A stretch of DNA of 64,000 bases from positions 1,798,001 to 1,862,000 of the forward strand of contig NZ_OMOI01000001.1 in the NCBI RefSeq assembly GCF_900302485.1, in the 5' to 3' direction. Position 1 is the stretch's first letter. Every line of letters starts with the position of its first letter. The translations under genes were made by a program, and so were the position numbers. This document shows, one piece after another, positions 8,323-16,489 of this stretch. Origin of the DNA: Aliiroseovarius pelagivivens. GTDB taxonomy: Bacteria > Pseudomonadota > Alphaproteobacteria > Rhodobacterales > Rhodobacteraceae. The notes beneath the pieces are model-generated. The model saw only the letters and a program-made list of their open reading frames with translations, did not search any database and was not told the origin of the DNA.

Positions 8323-8807
8323 ACCGCTGCCTCGTCCTGACAGGATGGGCATAGGCCCAATGCCTCGACATTGGCGCGTTCGACGGCAAAACCCAGCTTC
8401 GCGCCCGCCTCGTTGATCATCGAACGCAAGGCAGTTGCCGGGATCTCGGCCACGGCCTTGCAGGTTCTACAAATAAAGAAGGCTGGGGCGTGGTCGCATT
8501 CAAATGTGGTGCAGGCCGTGAAGGCATTCAAGCGCCGAATTCGGTGCGCAAGCCCCTGATCCACAAGGAATTCCAAGGCACGATAAGCGACGGGCGGCTG
8601 GCTGCCGAAGCCATCTTCAGACAGGCGTTCCAGAACATCATACGCCCCCATCGCGCGGTGCTCCTCAAGCAAAATCTCTAAAGTACGGCGGCGTACCGGC
8701 GTCAACCGCGCCCCAGCTTGAAGACAAATACCCTCGGCGCGCGAAAGCGCGTCGCTGGTACATGACGTGTGGTCGTGGTCGTGGAACGCGCTGGCAGGAT
8801 CGGACAT
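8319..8807 (-). CDS. zur: Zinc uptake regulator Zur (Fur family)
   Basis: 162 residues. An N-terminal winged helix (LTPVRRRTLEILLEEHRAMGAYDVLERL, then PPVAYRALEFLVDQGLAHRI) and a C-terminal dimerisation domain with the structural zinc pairs CRTCK and CPSCQ. The N-terminus contains HDHDHTSC, an additional potential metal ligand. Zur with bound Zn represses znu genes. It is the first gene of zur-znuC-znuB and is divergent from znuA across a 76-base AT-rich gap that contains a dyad, so autoregulation is likely. Confidence 0.93.
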   Translation of the reverse strand: MSDPASAFHDHDHTSCTSDALSRAEGICLQAGARLTPVRRRTLEILLEEHRAMGAYDVLERLSEDGFGSQPPVAYRALEFLVDQGLAHRIRRLNAFTACTTFECDHAPAFFICRTCKAVAEIPATALRSMINEAGAKLGFAVERANVEALGLCPSCQDEAAV

Positions 8808-8849
8808 GTGTTGACACCTGATCTGTGTAATATTATCACCTTTTAAAAA

Positions 8850-8862
8850 TGATATAACATCA
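8850..8862. promoter_or_regulatory. Candidate Zur operator in the zur-znuA gap
   Basis: TGATATAACATCA is a 13-base interrupted dyad (arms TGAT/ATCA around ATAAC) in the AT-rich 8808-8883 gap between divergent zur and znuA. The TATAACAT core resembles Zur boxes of alphaproteobacteria, which contain GTTATA-type cores. A second palindrome TAATATTA lies at 8828-8835. The dyad ends 21 bases before the znuA ATG, so it would cover the znuA promoter or leader. Confidence 0.55.
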
Positions 8863-8883
8863 CACTAACCGGAGCAAGCCCCG

Positions 8884-9891
8884 ATGACATTGACCCGTGC
8901 CACAGTTGCACTGTGCATTGTGCCAACTTTTCTGATGTCGGAAACGCCGAAAGCCGTGACCGATTTCGCACCCATCCATTCTCTTGCCACACAGGTGATG
9001 GAGGGCGTAGGCGCACCTGAGCTGCTGCTGCCGCAAGGCGCCGATCCGCACGGTTTTCAAATGCGTCCGTCGCAAATGCGGTCCCTGTCGGATGCTGATC
9101 TGCTGATTTGGGTTGGCCCGGCCATGACGCCGTGGCTTGAGCGTGCTGTCGAAGGGGCATCGCTAGATCACAGCATGGCACTATTGTCCGAGGCAGGCAC
9201 AGTACTGCGCGAAGGCGGGCATGACCACGGCCACGACGATTCCGAGGAGCATGAAGGCGATCACACGGATGATCACGGACATGACGACCATGCAGAACAT
9301 GATCACGAGCACGAGCACGAGCATGAAACGCATGACGACCATGATCATGACACGCACGCCGTGCATGTCGAAGGTGTCGACCCGCACGCATGGCTGTCAC
9401 CCCAGAACGCACAGGTCTGGATTGAAGCCATCGCCGAAGAGCTGTCCGAGTTGGATCCCGAGAACGCCGGGCGGTATCACGAAAATGCCCACAAGGCGCA
9501 GGAAAACATCGCCGCGTTGGACAGCCGCATTCAAGCGCGTCTTGCCCCTGTTCAAGGCAAGGGATTCATCCTGTTCCACGATGCGCTTGGCTATTTCACA
9601 GATCACTATGCGCTAAACAGTCTGGGAGCGATCCGCGAAACTGATGCGGCTCCGCCCTCGGCCGCGCAACTCGCCGAAATTGCCGACCAGATCGCGCAGG
9701 GCGACGTGTCGTGCATCTTCTCAGAGCCCACACAGGGCACATCTCTGGTGCAGGAGCTGGCCAAGAACGAAGGCATTGGAACTGCGGCTCTGGATCCCGG
9801 CGGAGCGACCCAAGATATCGGACCAATGCTGTATGAAAACCTGATGTGGACGATGGCAGATACGATCGCCGCCTGTTTGGAGGGTAATTAA
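8884..9891 (+). CDS. znuA: Zinc ABC transporter, periplasmic zinc-binding protein
   Basis: 335 residues, cluster A-I solute-binding protein (ZinT/TroA family). N-terminal hydrophobic secretion signal (about residues 1-19). Predicted Zn ligands are H56 in GADPHGFQM, H168 in GVDPHAWLSP and the histidine in ILFHDALGYF (about 231). Between the first two ligands is a charged loop, about 113-161, extremely rich in His, Asp and Glu (HDHGHDD, HEHEHEHETHDDHDHD), the hallmark of zinc rather than manganese binders. Transcribed away from zur and probably repressed by it. Confidence 0.95.
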   Translation: MTLTRATVALCIVPTFLMSETPKAVTDFAPIHSLATQVMEGVGAPELLLPQGADPHGFQMRPSQMRSLSDADLLIWVGPAMTPWLERAVEGASLDHSMALLSEAGTVLREGGHDHGHDDSEEHEGDHTDDHGHDDHAEHDHEHEHEHETHDDHDHDTHAVHVEGVDPHAWLSPQNAQVWIEAIAEELSELDPENAGRYHENAHKAQENIAALDSRIQARLAPVQGKGFILFHDALGYFTDHYALNSLGAIRETDAAPPSAAQLAEIADQIAQGDVSCIFSEPTQGTSLVQELAKNEGIGTAALDPGGATQDIGPMLYENLMWTMADTIAACLEGN

Positions 9892-9895
9892 ACGG

Positions 9896-9926
9896 AAAGG
9901 GGCGCCCAAAAGGACGCCCCTTTATT
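9896..9926. terminator. Bidirectional terminator between znuA and gcdH
   Basis: Stem AAAGGGGCG / CGCCCCTTT at 9896-9904 and 9915-9923, followed by TTA on the plus strand and matched by a T-rich flank on the minus strand. It lies between the convergent genes znuA and gcdH. Confidence 0.8.
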
Positions 9927-9940
9927 CGATTAGTTGGCGA

Positions 9941-11152
9941 TCAGAAGAACGCCTGCAGGTCGGTCTGTGCGCGACCAAGGATCAGGGCGTGGACGTCGTG
10001 GGTGCCTTCATAGGTGTTCACTGTTTCCAGATTCACCATGTGGCGGATCACGTTGAATTCCAGCGAGATACCGTTGCCACCGTGCATGTCACGGGCGTGT
10101 CGGGCAATTTCCAGTGCCTTGCCGCAGTTGTTGCGCTTGATGATCGAGACCATCTCGGGCGCGGCTTTGGCTTCGTCCATCAGGCGACCAACGCGCAGCG
10201 CGGCTTGCAGGCCCAGTGAGATCTCGGTCTGCATGTTGGCGAGTTTCAGCTGGAACAGTTGGGTTTGTGCCAGCGGCTTGCCGAACTGTTTACGGTCCAG
10301 ACCGTACTGACGCGAGGCGTGCCAGCAGCTTTCAGCAGCACCCATGGCGCCCCAAGCGATGCCATAACGCGCACGGTTCAGACAGCCGAACGGGCCTTTC
10401 AAGCCTTCCACGTTGGGCAGCAGCGCATCTTCCGACACTTCCACGCCGTCCAGAACGATCTCGCCGGTGATGGACGCACGCAGGCTCAGCTTGTTTTCGA
10501 TTTTCGGCGCGGACAGGCCTTTCATGCCTTTTTCCAACACGAAGCCACGGATCTTGCCGCCATGGGCATCCGACTTGGCCCAAACAACGAAGACATCCGC
10601 AATCGGCGCGTTCGAGATCCACATTTTCGATCCGTTCAGCACATAGCCGCCATCGACCTTCTTGGCCGTGGTTTTCATGCTTCCGGGATCCGAACCCGCA
10701 TCGGGTTCGGTCAGACCGAAACAACCGATCCACTCGCCCGAGGCCAACTTCGGCAGGTACTTGTTACGCTGCTCTTCCGAGCCATAGGCGTAGATCGGGT
10801 ACATCACCAACGACGACTGCACCGACATCATCGAGCGATAGCCGCTGTCGATGCCTTCCACTTCGCGGGCAACCAGACCATAGGTCACGTAACCGGCACC
10901 GATGCCGCCGTATTCCTCGGGAATGGTGGTGCCCAGCAGGCCCATCTCGCCCATCTCGGCGAAGATTTCCGGGTCGGTGGTCTCGGTTGCGTATGCTTCA
11001 GTGACGCGCGGGGCCAGCTTCTCGGCGCAATAGGCCTTGGCCGCGTCGCGGATCATACGCTCGTCTTCATTCAACTGGTCTTCCAGCAGGAACGGGTCTT
11101 CCCAGTTAAAGCTGGACAGTTCAGGGCGGGATTGAGGGGCAAGATCGGCCAT
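9941..11152 (-). CDS. gcdH: Glutaryl-CoA dehydrogenase
   Basis: 403 residues, acyl-CoA dehydrogenase fold. It oxidises and decarboxylates glutaryl-CoA to crotonyl-CoA using FAD. The catalytic glutamate is E382 in [12 protein letters not shown], and the glutaryl-CoA-specific arginine region is [15 protein letters not shown] (R106); FAD-binding segments [11 protein letters not shown] and WISNA are present. It begins 3 bases after the gabT stop, so the two form an operon. With GabT and the nearby CaiB/BaiF transferase it fits degradation of 5-aminovalerate and glutarate derived from lysine. Confidence 0.95.
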   Translation of the reverse strand: MADLAPQSRPELSSFNWEDPFLLEDQLNEDERMIRDAAKAYCAEKLAPRVTEAYATETTDPEIFAEMGEMGLLGTTIPEEYGGIGAGYVTYGLVAREVEGIDSGYRSMMSVQSSLVMYPIYAYGSEEQRNKYLPKLASGEWIGCFGLTEPDAGSDPGSMKTTAKKVDGGYVLNGSKMWISNAPIADVFVVWAKSDAHGGKIRGFVLEKGMKGLSAPKIENKLSLRASITGEIVLDGVEVSEDALLPNVEGLKGPFGCLNRARYGIAWGAMGAAESCWHASRQYGLDRKQFGKPLAQTQLFQLKLANMQTEISLGLQAALRVGRLMDEAKAAPEMVSIIKRNNCGKALEIARHARDMHGGNGISLEFNVIRHMVNLETVNTYEGTHDVHALILGRAQTDLQAFF

Positions 11153-11155
11153 GTC

Positions 11156-12451
11156 TCAGGCTCCTTTCGCGTTGATGGAGGCTTCGATGGAAGCTTCCAG
11201 AATATCAAGGGCTTCGTCCAGCTGATCAGCCGGAACAGTCAGGGGCGGCAACAGGCGCACGGCGTTGCCACGGGTGCCGCACGGCAGGATGATCAGACCG
11301 CGCTTTTCAGCCTCGGCCACAATCGCCATGGTCAGCGCTGCATCCGGTGCATTGGTTTCGCGGTCGGTGACCAGTTCAAAGGCCACCATCGCGCCCAAGC
11401 CGCGCACATCACCGATGGCTTCCATGCCCTGACGGGCCGCAATATCGGTCAGGCGTGCATTGATCTTCTCACCAATCTCGGTGGCGCGATCACACAGCTT
11501 TTCTTCGTCGATCACGTCCAGAACGGCGTGCGCGGCAGCGACAGCCAGCGGGTTACCGGCATAAGTACCGCCGATGCCACCCGCTGGGGCGGCATCGACG
11601 ATCTCGGCCCGGCCAGTGACAGCTGAGAGCGGGAAGCCCCCGGCCAGACCCTTTGCCATGGTCACCAGATCGGCAGCGACACCAGCATGATCGAAGGCAA
11701 ACATTTTGCCGGTCCGCGCAATGCCTGCCTGAACTTCGTCCGCGATCAGGACAATGCCGTGTTCGTCACAGAGGGCGCGGATCGCTTTCAGGAACTCAGG
11801 CGGCGCGATATTGAAGCCGCCCTCGCCCTGAACGGGCTCGATGATCATCGCGGCAACACGCTCGGGGTCGATCGAGCTTTTCAGCATGTTGTCCAGTACC
11901 GCCAGCGACTGTTCGACCGAAACGCCGTGGAAGGCATTCGGGAACGGGGCGTGCAGCACTTCGGGCGGCATGGCGCCAAAGGCTTTCTTATAAGGGTTCA
12001 CCTTGCCGCACAGCGCCATCCCCATCAGGGTGCGGCCGTGGAAAGCGCCCGAGAATGCAATCACGCCCGAACGGCCGGTGTAGGCACGGGCCATCTTCAC
12101 GGCGTTCTCGACCGCTTCAGCGCCGGTGGTGACCATCATGGTCTTCTTGGCGAAATCACCCGGCGTGGCGGCATTCAAACGCTCGGCCAGCGATATGTAC
12201 CCCTCATAGGGGGCAACGTGGAAACAGGTGTGGGTGAAGGCCTCGGCCTGTTCGGCCACGGCAGCCATCACCTTCGGATGGCGATGACCTGTGTTGTTCA
12301 CCGCGATCCCTGCGGCGAAATCGATGAAGCGTTTGCCATCAACATCCCACAATTCTGCGTTCTCGGCGCGCGCGGCATAGATGCCACGGGTAGCGACACC
12401 GTTTGCCACCGCATCCGCGCGGCGGGTCATAAGAGCTTCTGTATTCGACAT
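11156..12451 (-). CDS. gabT: 4-aminobutyrate / 5-aminovalerate aminotransferase
   Basis: 431 residues, class III PLP aminotransferase. Signatures: TTGAEAVENAVKMARAYTGR, SGAFHGRTLMGMALCGK, the PLP-binding DEVQAGIARTG (D238) and the Schiff-base lysine K267 in TMAKGLAGGFP. GabT enzymes act on GABA and often equally well on 5-aminovalerate. Co-transcription with gcdH favours a DavT role (5-aminovalerate to glutarate semialdehyde), which is inference from context; no semialdehyde dehydrogenase is adjacent. The start is directly opposite the XRE-cupin regulator with a 136-base shared regulatory gap holding an 11-bp inverted repeat. Confidence 0.9.
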   Translation of the reverse strand: MSNTEALMTRRADAVANGVATRGIYAARAENAELWDVDGKRFIDFAAGIAVNNTGHRHPKVMAAVAEQAEAFTHTCFHVAPYEGYISLAERLNAATPGDFAKKTMMVTTGAEAVENAVKMARAYTGRSGVIAFSGAFHGRTLMGMALCGKVNPYKKAFGAMPPEVLHAPFPNAFHGVSVEQSLAVLDNMLKSSIDPERVAAMIIEPVQGEGGFNIAPPEFLKAIRALCDEHGIVLIADEVQAGIARTGKMFAFDHAGVAADLVTMAKGLAGGFPLSAVTGRAEIVDAAPAGGIGGTYAGNPLAVAAAHAVLDVIDEEKLCDRATEIGEKINARLTDIAARQGMEAIGDVRGLGAMVAFELVTDRETNAPDAALTMAIVAEAEKRGLIILPCGTRGNAVRLLPPLTVPADQLDEALDILEASIEASINAKGA

Positions 12452-12486
12452 GCGAACCCCCAGACAAAATTTGATTCCGCTCCATA

Positions 12487-12527
12487 TTGCGCAAAATCCT
12501 GAGCAATGCTATCAAAATTTTGCGCAA
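12487..12527. promoter_or_regulatory. Inverted-repeat operator between gabT and the XRE-cupin regulator
   Basis: Perfect 11-base inverted repeat TTGCGCAAAAT (12487-12497) and ATTTTGCGCAA (12517-12527), 19 bases apart. Each arm contains the self-palindrome TTGCGCAA, centres 33 bases apart, about three helical turns. It sits in the gap between divergent gabT and regulator genes and is probably the binding site of the XRE-cupin protein. Confidence 0.7.
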
Positions 12528-12587
12528 GATATAGAAAAGCAGAGACTCGCCATTGGCCCGAACGGGTGCAGGCAAAGGGGATCAGTT

Positions 12588-13169
12588 ATGCATGATGAGT
12601 TTGACGTAGGCACCCGGCTGAAAGAGCTGAGACAGCAATTTGGCTTGTCTCAAAGGCAGTTGGCCGAAGCTGCGGGGGTCCCCCATGGCCAGATTTCCAT
12701 GATCGAGCGGAACCATTCGTCGCCATCAGTCGCAAGCTTGCGCAAGATATTGGGCGGCTTCCACATGTCCATGTCGGAGTTTTTCGAACCTGAAGCACCC
12801 GCCACCCAGCAGGTTTTCTTCACACCGAGCGAACTGCGCGACCTGACATCCGCACTATATCAGGACAACGAAGCGGCCCAACGCATGATCACCATCAAAC
12901 AGGTGGGCGACGCCAAAGCGCACGGGCTGCAGGTGCTGCAAGAATTCTATGAACCCGGCGCTGACACCGGCGAAACCATGATCGAACACGAGGCCAACGA
13001 AGGCGGCATCGTGATCGAGGGCGAGCTGGAAATCACCGTGGGCGAGGAAACCCGCGTGCTGAAAACCGGCGATTCCTATCTGTTCAACTCGCGCGAGCCA
13101 CATCGGTTCCGCAACATCTCGGACCGGCCGGCACGCGTCATCTCGGCCTGCACCCCCCCATATCTATAG
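12588..13169 (+). CDS. XRE-family regulator with C-terminal cupin domain (PuuR-like)
   Basis: 193 residues from ATG 12588 with AAAGGGGA just upstream; the frame is open further upstream but has no better start. Helix-turn-helix about residues 10-65 (LKELRQQFGLSQRQLAEAAGVPHGQISMIERN) and a cupin_2 fold about 115-190 (GGIVIEGELEITVGEETRVLKTGDSYLFNSREPHRF). This architecture, as in E. coli PuuR, senses amines or amino-acid-derived ligands and usually represses the adjacent catabolic genes. It is divergent from gabT-gcdH and followed after 8 bases by the CoA-transferase gene, so it probably controls both directions. Confidence 0.88.
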   Translation: MHDEFDVGTRLKELRQQFGLSQRQLAEAAGVPHGQISMIERNHSSPSVASLRKILGGFHMSMSEFFEPEAPATQQVFFTPSELRDLTSALYQDNEAAQRMITIKQVGDAKAHGLQVLQEFYEPGADTGETMIEHEANEGGIVIEGELEITVGEETRVLKTGDSYLFNSREPHRFRNISDRPARVISACTPPYL

Positions 13170-13177
13170 GAGCTTCC

Positions 13178-14290
13178 ATGCACCCGCTTGAAGGACTGAA
13201 AGTCGTAGAACTTGCCCGCATTCTGGCCGGGCCATGGATCGGACAATCTCTGGCCGATCTGGGCGCGGATGTGGTGAAGGTCGAGGCCGAGACCGGCGAT
13301 GATACCCGCACATGGGGCCCCCCCTTCATCGAACGCGACGGCGACAAAACCGCCGCCTATTACTATTGCGCCAACCGGGGCAAAGACGTGATCACCGCCG
13401 ATTTCCGCACGCCTGAGGGGCAGGAAAAGGTGCGCGAACTGATCAAAGATGCCGACATTCTGGTCGAGAACTTCAAGGTTGGCGGGCTAGAGAAGTACGG
13501 GCTGGATTACGATAGCCTGTCAAAGCTGAACCCGCGCCTGATCTATTGCTCGGTCACCGGCTTTGGGCAGGACGGGCCGTGGGCTAAACGCGCGGGGTAT
13601 GACTTTCTGCTGCAGGGTCTCTCGGGCCTGATGTCGGTGACGGGTGATCCAGCAGGCCAACCACAAAAAGTAGGCGTCGCGATCACCGATATTGTCACAG
13701 GGCTTTACGGGACCATCGGCATTCTGGCCGCGGTCGAACAGCGCCACCGCACCGGGCGCGGGCAGCATGTGGATATGAGCCTGTTGGATTGCGCCACTGC
13801 CCTGATGGCCAATCAGGCGATGAACTATCTGGCAACTGGGAACAGCCCCAATCGGTTGGGGAACGAACATCCGAACATCGCCCCCTATCAGGTTTGCCCG
13901 GTGAAGGATGGGCATATCATTCTGGCCGTTGGCAATGACGGGCAGTTTCAGCGGTTCTGCGGTGTGATTGGGCGCGAGGAACTGGCCTCGGATGCGCGGT
14001 TTGGCACGAACTCTGACCGAGTTGCCCATCGCGACGCGCTAAGCCCAGCCATCGAGGATGCCTTGTCGACTTGGACCATGGCTGACATTTTGGCAGCGCT
14101 AGAAGACGCCACCGTCCCCGCCGGTCCGATCAACACGATGGAGCAGACCTTCGAGAACCCCCAAATTCAGCATCGCGGAATGCAGATCACCCCCGAAGGG
14201 GTACCCGGCGTACGCGGGCCATGGGTGTTTTCGGATGCCGAGCTGAAGCTGGACCGTACAGCGCCGGTGCTGCCCAAAGGCAAGGAATAG
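13178..14290 (+). CDS. CaiB/BaiF family CoA-transferase (possibly glutarate CoA-transferase)
   Basis: 370 residues, class III CoA-transferase. N-terminal GLKVVELARILAGPWIGQSLADLGADVVKVE is the CoA-binding Rossmann segment; the family catalytic aspartate is D171 in VGVAITDIVTGLYG. Substrate is not determined by sequence. Because it sits beside glutaryl-CoA dehydrogenase and a GabT/DavT enzyme, and mammalian SUGCT (succinyl-CoA:glutarate CoA-transferase) belongs to the same family, activation of glutarate to glutaryl-CoA is the most economical proposal. Co-transcribed with the XRE-cupin regulator. Confidence 0.85.
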   Translation: MHPLEGLKVVELARILAGPWIGQSLADLGADVVKVEAETGDDTRTWGPPFIERDGDKTAAYYYCANRGKDVITADFRTPEGQEKVRELIKDADILVENFKVGGLEKYGLDYDSLSKLNPRLIYCSVTGFGQDGPWAKRAGYDFLLQGLSGLMSVTGDPAGQPQKVGVAITDIVTGLYGTIGILAAVEQRHRTGRGQHVDMSLLDCATALMANQAMNYLATGNSPNRLGNEHPNIAPYQVCPVKDGHIILAVGNDGQFQRFCGVIGREELASDARFGTNSDRVAHRDALSPAIEDALSTWTMADILAALEDATVPAGPINTMEQTFENPQIQHRGMQITPEGVPGVRGPWVFSDAELKLDRTAPVLPKGKE

Positions 14291-14341
14291 CGAAAAGGGC
14301 AGACGTATCGCGCCTGCCCCATTGCGACTTTCCGGCTGATA

Positions 14342-15592
14342 TTACTGGAACACGGCGGTCGGGTTGTCCAAGCTGTCCGAGCCCTCGACCGCGACGTCGC
14401 CCGCGCCAACCACGGCAACGGCACGTTCGATATTGCGGGTTTGATCCACCAGACGATCAATCGCATTCTGAACCAGCGCACCGCCCGGATGCCCCGCACC
14501 CAGCATCTGGTCATACGACGTTCCCGCTTCGGCCGCCGTGCGGATGTCACCTAGCGCGATCATGGTTTCGTTCATGTCACCCAGCAGGTTGTCCGCCAGC
14601 GCGCCGTCTGCGGCTTTCACCAGATCATACAGTGACGCGCCTTCAACAACGGACCCATCGATGCGGACATAGCGGCCTGTATAGACGTTGCGAATGCCCA
14701 GACCGTCGAAGTAATGCGAATTGTGGGTGTTGTCCGAAAAGCAGTCATGCTCTTCTTCCGGATCATTCAACAGAAGGCCGAGCTTCATACGCTCGCCAGC
14801 TTGTTCTCCATAGGACAGCGATCCAATTCCAGTCAGCGCCATTGTGACACCCTGACCGGCATCCGTTGTCACATCGGTACGGCCTTGCCCGCTTTCTGAC
14901 CAGTTTGCCACCGCTTCTTCCAAATCCGAGATCAGCAGATCTGTGGCCGCCACAAGGTACTGCGCACGGCGATCACAGTTGCCGCCGGTGCAGTTGGAAG
15001 CGCTAAAGTCTGACGCCGGACGCATGCCCGCACCGTGATCTGTGCCCGACAGGTCTTGCCCCCAAAGCAGGAACTCGATGGCGTGATAGCCAGTGGCCAC
15101 GTTCGCCTCGATGCCTTCAACTTCGTGCAGGCTTTCCAGCAGGTCCGGCGTGATGGTCGTTGCATCGATCATCGCGCCACCAACATTCAGCTTGGCATTT
15201 GCAATGACATTCGCGGTCGAGAACGGGTTTTCGTCATTCCCGCCATAATCGGCGGCGATATAGTCAATCAGCCCCTCGTCCAGCGGCCACGCGTTCACTT
15301 TGCCTTCCCAATCATCAACGGTTGGGTTGCCAAAGCGGAAGGCTTCGGTTTGCTGATATGGTACACGGGCGGCCAGCCAATCTTTTCTGGCGGCTTCAAG
15401 GGTCGCATCAGAAGGTGCAGCAACCAGAGCATCAACCGAGGCCTTCAACGCTTTGGCCGTAGACAGGCTGTCTTCATAACCGGCCAGTGCAATATTGGCA
15501 TAGTTGGTTACGACCTCTTCGGGTGTGACAGCAAATGCCGCTGACGTGGCAAGACTGGCGATACTGGTCGCCAAAAGAGCATTACGGAACAT
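14342..15592 (-). CDS. Imelysin-family periplasmic protein (peptidase M75-like)
   Basis: 416 residues with a Sec signal peptide (MFRNALLATSIASLATSAAFA). The imelysin GxHxxE motif is GYHAIEFLLWG around residue 147. Imelysins are periplasmic or outer-membrane-associated and are linked to iron uptake (IrpA, ICMP). In many Rhodobacterales the gene is in an operon with a di-haem thiol oxidoreductase-like protein, a second imelysin and a DUF1513 protein; none of those is here, so this is an orphan copy. The upstream gap is AT-rich and contains a direct repeat. Confidence 0.88.
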   Translation of the reverse strand: MFRNALLATSIASLATSAAFAVTPEEVVTNYANIALAGYEDSLSTAKALKASVDALVAAPSDATLEAARKDWLAARVPYQQTEAFRFGNPTVDDWEGKVNAWPLDEGLIDYIAADYGGNDENPFSTANVIANAKLNVGGAMIDATTITPDLLESLHEVEGIEANVATGYHAIEFLLWGQDLSGTDHGAGMRPASDFSASNCTGGNCDRRAQYLVAATDLLISDLEEAVANWSESGQGRTDVTTDAGQGVTMALTGIGSLSYGEQAGERMKLGLLLNDPEEEHDCFSDNTHNSHYFDGLGIRNVYTGRYVRIDGSVVEGASLYDLVKAADGALADNLLGDMNETMIALGDIRTAAEAGTSYDQMLGAGHPGGALVQNAIDRLVDQTRNIERAVAVVGAGDVAVEGSDSLDNPTAVFQ

Positions 15593-15630
15593 ATGAACCT
15601 CGTGTGTTTCATTCGCGGCTCAATTACCAA

Positions 15631-15673
15631 AGTATTTTTATCGGGTAAAGATTTTTCTGAGTATTTTTGTCGG
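15631..15673. promoter_or_regulatory. Direct repeat upstream of the imelysin gene
   Basis: AGTATTTTTATCGG (15631-15644) and AGTATTTTTGTCGG (15660-15673) differ at one of 14 bases and start 29 bases apart. They lie 39-81 bases upstream of the imelysin start in AT-rich DNA, suitable for a promoter and regulator site. I cannot assign the regulator; iron control is a guess from the gene family. Confidence 0.45.
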
Positions 15674-15691
15674 ACTTTCCAATCCCGCAAC

Positions 15692-15721
15692 AAAAAAAAG
15701 CCCGGCCAAATGGGCCGGGCT
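15692..15721 (-). terminator. Intrinsic terminator after the exported-protein pair
   Basis: On the minus strand the stem AGCCCGGCC / GGCCGGGCT is followed by eight T (A-run 15692-15699 on plus). It ends the transcript of the 17737-15741 gene pair ahead of the imelysin promoter. Confidence 0.85.
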
Positions 15722-15740
15722 CTCACAATCATCTTACGGG

Positions 15741-16478
15741 CTATTCGTCTGATGTCGCATCTGCGGGCGGTTCCGGAAACCCAGGTAATGTCCCGCTACG
15801 AATGGCATCCCGAAAATTGGCTTCGAACGCCTCTGTGATCTGCTTCACCACGCGCTTTTGGGCACGCTCATCGCTTCCAAAACGTATTATGGTGACGTTC
15901 TCGGCTTTGTTTTCAAGCCCTTCTCCCAACTTGCGCAGATCGCGGCCAGCTTCTGGTGTCGTCTTGATCAACATCACATACGTGTTGTCAGGCAATTCAA
16001 TCTTGGGATTCTCCAGACTGCTATCATCTGGTCCCGCGTCCCGAAGGTCTCCTCCTGCCAGAACGATGATCATCTGCCCAGCGGGATAGGTCTGAAGCTT
16101 TCGAACGGTCGCGCGAAGTGCGCGAAGACCTGGCTCATCCGGCGCTGATGCCTCGGGATCATAGTCTTCCAGCAACTCTTGGAGTTCGCCGACTTTCACT
16201 TTTCCGAGCCGATCCACGCGCGTTTCCAGCCCGTTGCCAAATGCCACCAAAGACAAATCCACCCGACCCCAAATTTCGCCCAGATCTTCTTTGACACCAC
16301 GCATCAAGCGCTGAGCCGAGCGCGCTGTCATCTTCTGTGCATCGCCACTGACATCGGCAATCAGGGTCACTCCAAACAGTTTGCTAAGCTCTGCGTGAGC
16401 CGGAAGTGCAAAACCGACGGCCCCACAAAATGTCAAAAGCAGCGAAAAACGAGACAAGTTTTTAGACATAGATTTCAT
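15741..16478 (-). CDS. Exported protein with von Willebrand factor A-like fold, function unknown
   Basis: 245 residues from ATG 16478, 9 bases after GAGATAAGG; other in-frame ATGs at 16487 and 16469 are possible. Signal peptide about 1-28, ending ALPAHA. The mature part starts FGVTLIADVSGDAQKMTARSAQRLMRGVKEDL and later has QMIIVLAGGDLRDAG, a pattern of alternating strands and helices like a vWA or Toll-type Rossmann domain, although the usual DxSxS metal site is not complete (ADVSGDA). I do not recognise the family. It follows the 427-residue exported gene by a few bases, so both act together in the periplasm. Confidence 0.7.
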   Translation of the reverse strand: MKSMSKNLSRFSLLLTFCGAVGFALPAHAELSKLFGVTLIADVSGDAQKMTARSAQRLMRGVKEDLGEIWGRVDLSLVAFGNGLETRVDRLGKVKVGELQELLEDYDPEASAPDEPGLRALRATVRKLQTYPAGQMIIVLAGGDLRDAGPDDSSLENPKIELPDNTYVMLIKTTPEAGRDLRKLGEGLENKAENVTIIRFGSDERAQKRVVKQITEAFEANFRDAIRSGTLPGFPEPPADATSDE

Positions 16479-16489
16479 TGGTTTCATCC

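Noticed and set aside
10259..11626. 455-codon open frame antisense to gcdH and gabT
   Set aside because: Spans two well-supported genes and their junction; low-complexity translation without family features.
14221..14847. Open frame across the CaiB gene end and imelysin 3' region
   Set aside because: Overlaps two certain genes and has no ribosome binding site or plausible protein sequence.
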